A stretch of 33,658 nucleotides of DNA from JBEKZQ01 sp049509675. GTDB lineage: Bacteria > Planctomycetota > Planctomycetia > Pirellulales > Thermoguttaceae. The stretch is from positions 1 to 33,658 of the forward strand of contig JBEKZQ010000009.1 in assembly GCA_049509675.1 (NCBI GenBank). The letters are read 5' to 3'. This document shows positions 1 to 7,200 of the stretch, in pieces; the first letter of the stretch is position 1; each line of letters starts with the position of its first letter. Below the pieces are notes generated by a model. The model did no database searches, had not been told where the DNA came from, and worked only from the letters and a program-made list of their open reading frames with translations. Both the position numbers and the translations under genes were made by a program.

Positions 1-71
1 TCCATGTTTTCGGTCAAGAGTCCGGTCAAATGGTTAATCCCTTCAGCCGAAAAATGGACCAGACCCCGACT
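1..71. repeat. Family A palindromic repeat, truncated by window edge
   Basis: The sequence opens inside an imperfect inverted repeat: a left arm containing TCCATGTTTTCGG and a right arm containing CCGAAAAATGGACCAGACCCC. The same arms occur at 1490-1570 (opposite orientation) and 27392-27471, so this is a third copy of the same roughly 80-base element whose outer GGGGACAGG end lies left of the window. Confidence 0.7.
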
Positions 72-87
72 TTTCACTTCTCGGGTC

Positions 88-119
88 TTGTAGCGACAGC
101 CGCCACCATAGGTTATACT
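88..119 (+). promoter_or_regulatory. Possible sigma70-type promoter (weak)
   Basis: TATACT at 114-119 is close to a -10 consensus. The only -35-like string is TTGTAG at 88-93, with a long 20-base spacer. It lies upstream of the FG-GAP gene at 272 and of the hairpin at 143-219. Planctomycete promoters are poorly predicted by eye, so this is only a candidate. Confidence 0.22.
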
Positions 120-142
120 GGGGCGTTGATCGGGCGGAGTGC

Positions 143-219
143 GGGAAAAGGGGACAGGCACCTTTTGCCGGAACGGCCCTGCGGGTGCTTTGCACAAGAG
201 GTGCCTGTCCCCTTTTCCC
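143..219. repeat. Family A palindrome, GGCACC subtype
   Basis: Perfect 20-base inverted repeat: 143-162 (containing AAAAGGGGACAGGCACC) pairs with 200-219, with a 37-base spacer. The GGGGACAG ends are shared with other family A copies here, but the inner arm differs. It lies in the 5' leader of the FG-GAP gene and could form a strong mRNA hairpin about 50 bases before the start codon. Confidence 0.8.
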
Positions 220-271
220 TCACCCCCAATTTACAACCCCTTGCAACCCACAATAGAGGAGTATGTGCCCC

Positions 272-1468
272 ATGAGAAGCATCAGCCTGAGCGTTCTGTG
301 CGTGGCTTGCGCGTGCGGCGTCTGCCTGGCCGAGCCGCCCGTGCCGACGTTCAAAAAATTGCAGTTGACCGACAAGTTCTATGCCGAGGGGGCCTACTAC
401 GCCGATTTCAATCGCGACGGGAAGTTGGACGTGGTGGCCGGGCCGTACTGGTACGAGGGCCCCGACTTCCGCAAGAAACACGAAATCCACACGCCGCAGG
501 CATTTGATCCAAAGGCCTACTCCGACAATTTCCTCACCTATACCGGCGACTTCAACGGCGACGGCTGGCCCGACGTGCTCTACGTTCCCTACCCCGGTGC
601 CGACGCCTTCTGGTACGAGAATCCTGGCAACAAGGGCGGTCCATGGAAAAAGCACCTGGCCCTGAAGAACGTGGGCAATGAATCGCCCATGTGGGCCGAC
701 ATCAACGGCGACGGCCGTCCCGAGTTGATCTACAACATCGACGGCTACCTGGGCTACGCCACGTACGATCCGGCCAAGCCCGACGAGCCCTGGGTCTTCC
801 ACGCCGTTACCCCCAAGGGCGATTATCAGCGCTACACGCACGGCATCGGCTACGGCGACATCAACGGCGACGGGCGCATCGACCTCGTCGAAGCCAACGG
901 CTGGTGGGAGCAGCCGGCCGACGCCAAGCCGGGCCAGACCTGGATCAAACACCCCTTCCATTTCGCCGACGCCGCCTCGCAGATGTTCGTCTACGACGTC
1001 GATGGCGACGGCCTGCCCGACGTGATCACCTCCTGGCACTGCCACCAGTACGGCCTGCTGTGGTACAAGCAGATCCGCAGCGCCAAGGGCGAAATCACCT
1101 GGCAACGGCACGAGATCCTCTCGCCAAAGCCGGACACCAAGTCCGCCGCGCTGCGCTTCAGCCAGATGCACGCCATCGATCTGGCCGACATCGACGGCGA
1201 CGGTCTGAAGGACATCATCACCGGCAAGCGGTTCTGGGCGCACGGCCCGACGGGCGACGTCGAGCCCGACGCTCCGGCCGTACTCTACTGGTTCCAGTTG
1301 CGGCGCGATCCGCAACAAGGCGTGCAGTTCATTCCGCATCAAATCGACAACGATTCCGGGGTCGGCTGCCAGGTCACGGCCGTGGATCTCAACGGCGACG
1401 GCATCCCCGACATCATTGTCAGCAATAAGAAGGGGACGTTCATCCACCTGAGCCAGGCGGCCAAGTAG
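272..1468 (+). CDS. Secreted FG-GAP/VCBS repeat protein
   Basis: A 398-residue exported protein. The ATG at 272 is preferred over the in-frame ATG at 263 because GAGGAG at 256-261 is about 10 bases from 272 but only 1 base from 263. The N-terminus MRSISLSVLCVACACGVCLA is a signal peptide. Numbering from the ATG at 263, seven calcium-binding-type DxNxDGxxD loops start near residues 48, 96, 146, 199, 245, 309 and 375 (for example DFNGDGWPD, DINGDGRID, DLNGDGIPD). This spacing is typical of FG-GAP/VCBS beta-propellers. Such proteins are extracytoplasmic and common in planctomycetes; the ligand cannot be read from the sequence. No catalytic domain is visible. It stands alone, with palindromic repeats on both sides. 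Confidence 0.88.
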   Translation: MRSISLSVLCVACACGVCLAEPPVPTFKKLQLTDKFYAEGAYYADFNRDGKLDVVAGPYWYEGPDFRKKHEIHTPQAFDPKAYSDNFLTYTGDFNGDGWPDVLYVPYPGADAFWYENPGNKGGPWKKHLALKNVGNESPMWADINGDGRPELIYNIDGYLGYATYDPAKPDEPWVFHAVTPKGDYQRYTHGIGYGDINGDGRIDLVEANGWWEQPADAKPGQTWIKHPFHFADAASQMFVYDVDGDGLPDVITSWHCHQYGLLWYKQIRSAKGEITWQRHEILSPKPDTKSAALRFSQMHAIDLADIDGDGLKDIITGKRFWAHGPTGDVEPDAPAVLYWFQLRRDPQQGVQFIPHQIDNDSGVGCQVTAVDLNGDGIPDIIVSNKKGTFIHLSQAAK

Positions 1469-1489
1469 ACTCACATCCGTTCACGGCAC

Positions 1490-1570
1490 AAGGGGACTGG
1501 TCCATTTTTAGGCCCAATGGCGTTGCGGCGGCCAACCAGTCCTTGGCCGAAAACATGGACCTGTCCCCTT
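1490..1570. repeat. Family A palindromic repeat, full copy
   Basis: An 81-base imperfect palindrome bounded by AAGGGGAC and GTCCCCTT. Its reverse complement matches the copy at 27392-27471 not only in the arms (GGTCCATGTTTTCGG; AAAAATGGACCAGTCCCC) but also in part of the loop (GACTGGTTGGCC). It ends 10 bases before the start codon of the rhomboid-like gene and so makes up almost all of that gene's leader. Confidence 0.85.
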
Positions 1571-1580
1571 CGGCGCCACC

Positions 1581-2381
1581 ATGAGTCTACTGGACAAGCT
1601 GGAACGACGCTTCGGCCGCTACGCGATTCCGCACCTTACCGAAGCGATCGTGGCCGCGCAGGTCGTCGTGTACCTCGCCGGCTTCGCGCAGGGCAACCCG
1701 CACGTCCGCGACGCGGTGGCGCTGCTGCCGCGCCGCGTGCTCTCGGGCGAGGTCTGGCGATTGCTCTCGTTCCTTGCCGACCCGCCACAGAGCAATCTGA
1801 TCTTCAATTTCTTCTACTGGTACTTCTTCTTGCTGATGGGGAAGGCCCTCGAAGCCGCCTGGGGCCTGTTGCGCTACGACCTCTACTTGCTGATCGGTTG
1901 CGCGGCTACCGTGGCGGTCGCCTTCCTGGTGCCCGATCAGGCGGCCTCCAACGGTTTTCTGCAAATGTCGGTATTCCTGGCGTTTGCCCTGCTGTACCCG
2001 GATTTCCAGATCCTGCTGTTCTTTCTGTTGCCGGTGAAGGTCAAATGGTTGGCGCTGCTGGCGTGGATCGGTTATGGGTGCGTGCTGCTGTTCGGCGGGC
2101 CGTTGGAGCAGTTGCTCATGGGGGCGTCGCTGGCGAATTACTTTGTGTATTTCGGCCGCGACATCGTGCGGCGGATGATGCTGGGCCGGCGGCGCATGGC
2201 CGAGCGCGCCCAGCGGATCGTGGCCCGGCCCACCGCCCGTCACACCTGCCGCATCTGCGGCATCAACAACCTCACGCATCCTACGGCCAGTTTCCGCTAT
2301 TGCTCGCAGTGCGCCGGCACGTGCTGCTATTGTACGGATCACGTGCGGAACCACGAGCACCTGGCGGCCTCGGACGGGTAA
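1581..2381 (+). CDS. Rhomboid-like membrane protein with C-terminal zinc ribbon, catalytic residues apparently missing
   Basis: A 266-residue polytopic membrane protein. Residues about 20-195 give roughly six hydrophobic segments with the rhomboid fold signature: a WR pair at 59-60 in EVWRLLSFL and a FALLYPDFQILLFFLLPVK stretch typical of the segment after the catalytic helix. The GxSG serine motif expected near 120-130 is absent (the region reads AASNGFLQMS), and the late catalytic histidine is also absent (LMGASLANYFVYFG). It is therefore probably a pseudoprotease. The cytosolic tail has C223/C226, C241/C244 and C248/C251 plus H254, H258 and H260, a likely metal-binding ribbon. Its start lies just after a palindromic repeat. 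A divergent active rhomboid is not excluded without alignment. Confidence 0.75.
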   Translation: MSLLDKLERRFGRYAIPHLTEAIVAAQVVVYLAGFAQGNPHVRDAVALLPRRVLSGEVWRLLSFLADPPQSNLIFNFFYWYFFLLMGKALEAAWGLLRYDLYLLIGCAATVAVAFLVPDQAASNGFLQMSVFLAFALLYPDFQILLFFLLPVKVKWLALLAWIGYGCVLLFGGPLEQLLMGASLANYFVYFGRDIVRRMMLGRRRMAERAQRIVARPTARHTCRICGINNLTHPTASFRYCSQCAGTCCYCTDHVRNHEHLAASDG

Positions 2382-2444
2382 GGATCGGACGTTCAGCCGC
2401 GGCGGCACCGCCGGCGACCCATGCAGAGTCCCAAAAGAAAATTG

Positions 2445-2957
2445 TCATTTCTCTGGCGGCACCGCCTTCCCTCCTGGGCGAGATGCCGGCGAGTCGGCGG
2501 CGACCTCGGCGGGCGCCGACTTGGACTTCTGCGGCGGATCGACGATCTGCATGTCGGCAATGCCGGTAATGGGAATGCGGATTGTACCCCGGGCACGGGC
2601 ATACGCGTCACGCTTTTGGGTCCGGATGCCGAAAGCTACGTGACTCTCTTCGATCGTCTCGACCAACACGATGGCGTCATCCGACACCTGCTGCACGCAA
2701 CCGGTGTAGCGCTGATAGGAACCGGACTCGGCCATGGGCGGCACCCGCATCTCGACACGGCAATACGTGCCGGGGTGCAAGTCCGCCAAAACCGGCTGAA
2801 ACGGCGCTTGCCCGCTTTCCGTGGACTGGGGTGCGGCGCAGCCGAGGGCCAAGCACAGCAGGAGCAACCACAAGCGGTGATGAGACTGGGAACGGTCAGG
2901 AATGAGCTGAACCCTCCCGGATCGCTGCGATTTGGGCCATTCGTTCGTGGACTTCAC
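2445..2957 (-). CDS. Putative small lipoprotein, start uncertain
   Basis: The frame is open well upstream, but the protein-like part begins at a lipoprotein signal, LWLLLLCLALGC, with the likely lipidated Cys followed by AAPQSTESG. The mature part has about 130 residues, with a beta-rich core (PGTYCRVEMRVPP, GCVQQVSDDAIVLVETIEES) and a low-complexity Lys/Ala/Pro tail. No ATG lies near the signal. A GTG at 2957 gives 170 residues with a 28-residue basic n-region; a TTG at 2873 gives 142 residues with no basic n-region. DNA beyond about 2950 looks like repeat-type noncoding sequence, so an ATG further upstream is unlikely. I do not recognise the family. The mature part resembles small lipoproteins with an SH3/OB-like beta domain, but that is only an impression. 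Confidence 0.5.
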   Translation of the reverse strand: MKSTNEWPKSQRSGRVQLIPDRSQSHHRLWLLLLCLALGCAAPQSTESGQAPFQPVLADLHPGTYCRVEMRVPPMAESGSYQRYTGCVQQVSDDAIVLVETIEESHVAFGIRTQKRDAYARARGTIRIPITGIADMQIVDPPQKSKSAPAEVAADSPASRPGGKAVPPEK

Positions 2958-3223
2958 GGTCTTTGTGGTTGAACCTATTTGAGCCGGGAGGGACGCAAAG
3001 CACACGAGCGAGACCGGATCAACGGGCGGCGGATCGTATCCGAGCCGCCGCAATGTGTAAAGGCCGATTGAATCCCTCCCTGGACTTAAGGTGCAGTTCA
3101 GCTTTTGCGCCAGTTGGCAGCGGGCAGAAAACGTCAATAGGAGAAACTGAGGAATCTTTGGTAAACTGGGCGAAGGGGCATGGATCGGAGAACGGATTCC
3201 CAACAGAAGGAGCAGGAAGGAAC

Positions 3224-3302
3224 AAGGGGACACTGATTTTGGCAAATGGGGATGATTGATGAACACCACCAACAAAGAGCAGAGGGAAATCAGTGTCCCC
3301 TT
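3224..3302. repeat. Family A palindrome, CACTGATTT subtype
   Basis: Perfect 16-base inverted repeat, AAGGGGACACTGATTT at 3224-3239 and its complement at 3287-3302, with a 47-base spacer. The outer AAGGGGAC/GTCCCCTT ends are those of the other family A copies, while the inner arm is different. Confidence 0.78.
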
Positions 3303-3371
3303 TTCATTATCTCGGGCAGCGGCTTTGCGGCTTCGCGCCTTTGCGTGATCATCCCGGGCACTTGGCCTTTA

Positions 3372-3438
3372 GACAAGAAGATAGCGGACAGAAAGATTGG
3401 CAAGACATCTATCTTCCTGTCCACCCATATTCCTGTCG
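3372..3438. repeat. Family F imperfect palindrome (GACAGAAAGAT type)
   Basis: The left part contains GACAAGAAGATAG and GACAGAAAGAT; the right part contains ATCTATCTTCCTGTC and ATATTCCTGTC. The two halves are imperfect inverted copies of a GACAG-AAGAT unit repeated twice on each side. It lies just past the 3' end of maf and could form an RNA hairpin there. Confidence 0.55.
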
Positions 3439-3455
3439 ACGGTAACTTCTAACTC

Positions 3456-4019
3456 CTACCCGAACTCGCGCAGCATCTCGGCCAACAGTTCCAGCGGCAG
3501 GCCGACCACGTTCGATGGGCTGCCCTCCAGCACGTGGATCCACTGGAGGCGGTCCTGGTAGCCGAACGCGCCGGCCTTGCCTTGCCACTGACCGCCGGCC
3601 AGGTACTCTTCGAGTTGATCCGGCCGGAGGCGATCCATCCGTAGCGTCGTGGCGGCCACCCGCACCCGTGGCCCGCCGCCGGGGACCGGCCAGAGGCACA
3701 CGCCTGTCAACACCTGGTGCAAACGCCCGCTGAGCAGTTCCAGCATGTGCCGCGCGTGGTCTTGGCTGTCGGGCTTGCCGAGGATCCGGCCGTCACATTC
3801 GGCCACGGTGTCGCAGCCCAGGACGATGCCGGTTTCGACGTGCCGGGCCACGTCGGCCGCCTTCTCGCGGGCGAGCCGGGCCACGTACGCCGCCGGGGTC
3901 TCGCCGGGCGACAGACCGCACTCGGCCGCGTCCGCCGGCGGTCGGACCTCGAACTCGTAGCCGGCCTCGGTCAACAGTTCCCGTCGCCGGGGGGAACGAC
4001 TGGCAAGGATCAATCGCAT
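3456..4019 (-). CDS. maf: Maf-like nucleoside triphosphate pyrophosphatase
   Basis: A 187-residue cytosolic enzyme of the Maf/HAM1-like fold that hydrolyses non-canonical or excess nucleoside triphosphates to the monophosphate and pyrophosphate. Visible family motifs in order: LASRSPRRRELL at residues 5-16 (phosphate-binding SxSxRR), VLGCDTVAECDG near 66-77 with the conserved Asp, ILGKP, the QWQGKAGAFGYQD block near 143-155, and the late EGSPSNVVGLPL block. Length and motif order are complete, starting at an ATG directly before MRLILASRSPRR. The dTTP/UTP and 7-methyl-GTP subfamilies cannot be told apart confidently by eye. It is transcribed away from the PQQ gene, with 244 bases between the start codons. 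Confidence 0.94.
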   Translation of the reverse strand: MRLILASRSPRRRELLTEAGYEFEVRPPADAAECGLSPGETPAAYVARLAREKAADVARHVETGIVLGCDTVAECDGRILGKPDSQDHARHMLELLSGRLHQVLTGVCLWPVPGGGPRVRVAATTLRMDRLRPDQLEEYLAGGQWQGKAGAFGYQDRLQWIHVLEGSPSNVVGLPLELLAEMLREFG

Positions 4020-4263
4020 GACAGTGGAAAATGGGAAACTTGTGCGCTCGGTACTGGGGACTGATTAAAGAGAGTTTTGGGAAAAATGCAACCCTCAAAA
4101 TGCCCAAGAAAGAGGCGTGTGCTTTCCGGTCGCCCCCCGGAAGAATGGGTGGCTTCTTGCTAATCCACGTGAAATCTTCTACCATTGGACGGTAGGCAAG
4201 AGCGGCGCGTCACCGGATGCACATTTCGTCATTCGGTCAAGGCCCGGAACTGCGAGGCACGAG

Positions 4264-7200
4264 ATGGAGCGGCGGGGGTGGTGGAGATCGGCGCTGCCGA
4301 AAGCGGTGCTGGGGCTGTTGGTCCTGTTGGCCGTCCAGTGGCGTGCCGGACCGCAGGCCCTTGCCCAGCCCGGGCTGCAGTTTCGGATAGCCGCGCCGGC
4401 CGGGGCGGAGGATAACGCCGACGCGGTGGCGGACAATGTTTTTCCGCCCGCCGATCGCGCCATCCTGCAACGGCTCAGCCGGGCGCGGGAGTCGCTGAAG
4501 GAAGGCCATTACGGGGGGGCGTTGCAATACCTGGGCGAGATCCTCAAGGCGCCCGAGGACTTCTTCTTTCAGCCCGACAAGAACGTTCCCATCCATCGCA
4601 GTCTGAAGGCGGAAGCACGGCGCTTGATCGGCCAGATGCCGCGCGAGGGCCGGGAACTCTACGAATTGAAATGCGGGGCGGAAGCCCGCGACATGCTGCA
4701 GAAGGCGGTGGCCTCCGGCAGCGCGGCGCAGTTGGCCGAAGTCTCGGGCCGGTACTTCCACACCCAGGCCGGCTACGAGGCCACGTTCCTGCTGGGCCTG
4801 TATCATTTGGATCACGGCTCGCCCTTGGCCGCCGCCTTGACCATCCAACGCTTGTGCGAAGTGCCGTTGGCTGCCCGCCGCTTCGAGCCGGCCTTGAGTT
4901 TGACCCTGGCCGCCTGCTGGGTGGAAGCGGGCCTGCCGGACGATGCACGGCGGGCCCTGCTGGCGCTGAAGGCACAACAGCCGTCGCTGCGTCTGCGGGT
5001 CGGCGGCCGCGAGCTCGACTGGTTCCACACGGACGCCGAAGCCCTGGATTGGCTGGCCCGCGAAATGGGTCCGCGGCCGGCGGCCCTGGCGGCGGAACCG
5101 GATCGTTGGGCCATGTCGCGCGGCGATCCGGCCCGCAACGCCGCGAACCACGCCAGTCCGCCGCTGTTGAATCTGCGCTGGGAAGTGCCCATCGCCGACG
5201 ATGGCAGCGTGCTGGAAAGCCTGCGCCGACTGCGGCAAAGCTACCTGGAGCAAAACCTGCCGCTGCTGCCGGCAGCGCAGCCGCTGGCCGTCGACAACGT
5301 AATCCTCATGCGTACTGCGAAGAACTTGCTGGCGGTCGACCTTGCCAGCGGCAAACGGCGGTGGGAGGTGCCGGTCGACGATCCGCTGGAGGGCCTGGCG
5401 GGGCGCGGCAATGCGGAGGTCGCAGTGCGCTACGGCAATGCGTCCTGGGCGAGCATGCTCGGCCAGCGGATCTGGGACGACGCCACCTACGGCACGCTCA
5501 GCAGCGACGGCCGGTTGGTGTTCAGCGTCGAGGACCTGCGGCTTGCGCCTGGCAATACGGCCAACGAGATGATGGTGTTCCGCGTCAATGGGCGGCGGGG
5601 GGTCGTCAGCCAGGGCCCGTGGAATCGGCTGGCGGCGCGCGACATCCACACGGGAAAACTGGCGTGGGAATTGGGTGGTCCGGCCGGTCCTTCCGCCCTT
5701 CGGCAGGCCGATACGTTTTTCCTCGGCCCGCCGTTGCCGCTGCGCGGAGAGCTGTACGTGCTGACCGAGGTGCATGACGAAATCCGCCTGCTGGTCCTGG
5801 ACCCGGTCAATCAGGGCAACTTGTTGTGGTCGCAACAACTGGCGGCCATCGAACGCAACATCGTACACGATCCCTTGCGGCGGCTGTGCGGCGTGACGCC
5901 GTCCTACGCCGACGGCATCCTGGTCTGTCCGACGGGGGCCGGCGCCGTGGTGGCCGTCGACCTGGCCACCCGATCGCTCCTCTGGGGCTACTGCTACACC
6001 CAGGAGCGATCCGCCGACAGCAACCTTCAGCGCCAGCGGCAACTGATGGTCATGCGTTTCGGAAACTACGGCGGGCTGTCGCCGATGGCCCGTTGGCTCG
6101 ATGCGACCGCCGTGATCGTCGAGGGCCGCGTGCTGCTGACGCCCCCGGAAGCCGATGCCCTGTATTGCCTGAACCTGATCGACGGCAAACCGCTCTGGCC
6201 CGCCCTGCCGCGGAAGGACGATCTGTATCTGGCGTGCGTCCGCCAGGGCACGATTACCCTGGTGGGCCGCCGGGAAGTCCGGGCCGTTCGTCTGGCCGAC
6301 GGCAAGCCGGCCTGGGACGGCCGCACGGTCGCGCTGCCGGAAACCGCAACCGTGTCCGGCCGCGGCTTCTCCAGCGGCGACCAATACTACGTTCCCTTGA
6401 GCAGCGCCGAGGTCGCGGCGGTCGATTTGCAGGCGGGGAAAACGGTCCGCCTCTCCAAATCGCGCGCGGGCGACATCCCCGGAAATCTCATCTGCTACCA
6501 GGGAAAGGTGATTTCGCAAGGGTACGAAAGCGTAGCGGCGTTCTTCCAGGTCGATGCGGCGCGGAGTTGGAGCCAGAAATGTCTGGCCGCAAATCCCAAC
6601 GACGCTTCCGCCCTGACGCTCAACGGCGAGTTGCTCCTGGACGAAAACAAGTCGGTCGAAGCCATCGCCTGCTTCCGCCGCGCCTGCGGGCTGACGGCGG
6701 ACTCGCACGCCCGCGACTTGCTCCGCGGCGCCCTGCTGGACGGCCTGAAGAGCGACTTTGCCGGGTATCGGAATCAGGCGAGCGAAATCGAAGGGCTGTT
6801 GGACGATCCCGCGCAACGGATCACCTATTTGCGGTTGATGGCGACTGGCTTCGAGCAGGCCGGCCAATGGCGCGAGGCGTTGGCGCAGTATCTCAAGCTT
6901 GCCGACCTGGACTGCAAGCTTGTGGCGCCGCAGCGGATCGAGCCGGCCCTAAGCGTGCGACGGGATCGCTGGGTGCAGGCCCGCCTGGCCGAGTTGCGGC
7001 ACGGCGCCAAGGAGGAGGCCGCGGCCGAGATCGACCGGGCCATGCAAGCCCGCCTGAAAACGGCCCTGGACGGCGGGGAAGTCGAGCCGTTGCGGCGCTT
7101 CCTGGCGTACTTCGGCTCTCACGCCTCGGCCGCCACGGCCCGCCGCGAGTTGGTGCGGCGGCTGGCCGTCGCCAGCCAACTGCTGGAGGCCGAGTTGTAT

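Larger units (their letters stand above)
2958..3455. other. Gene-free interval rich in repeats
   Basis: About 500 bases between the lipoprotein gene and maf hold no credible gene. The interval contains one family A palindrome (3224-3302), one GACAGAAAGAT-type palindrome (3372-3438) and strings such as TTCGCGCCTTTGCGTG that look like degraded dispersed repeats. Short open frames here have no signal, motif or consistent codon use. Confidence 0.6.

Noticed and set aside
113..1474. Minus-strand frame of 453 codons opposite the FG-GAP gene
   Set aside because: It shows valine/aspartate periodicity caused by the repeated GACGGCGAC codons of the real gene; it has no signal or domain of its own.
4117..4263. 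Upstream extension of the PQQ gene to the ATG at 4117
   Set aside because: It would place 49 unrelated residues before a normal signal peptide, and codon use there differs; the ATG at 4264 fits better.
4237..6867. Long open frame of 876 codons on the minus strand opposite the PQQ gene
   Set aside because: It mirrors a GC-rich gene with clear domains; the translation is Gly/Arg/Gln-rich without motifs. It is a codon-bias shadow, like similar long antisense frames at 12394-14943, 14763-17054, 24199-26028 and 27479-29305.
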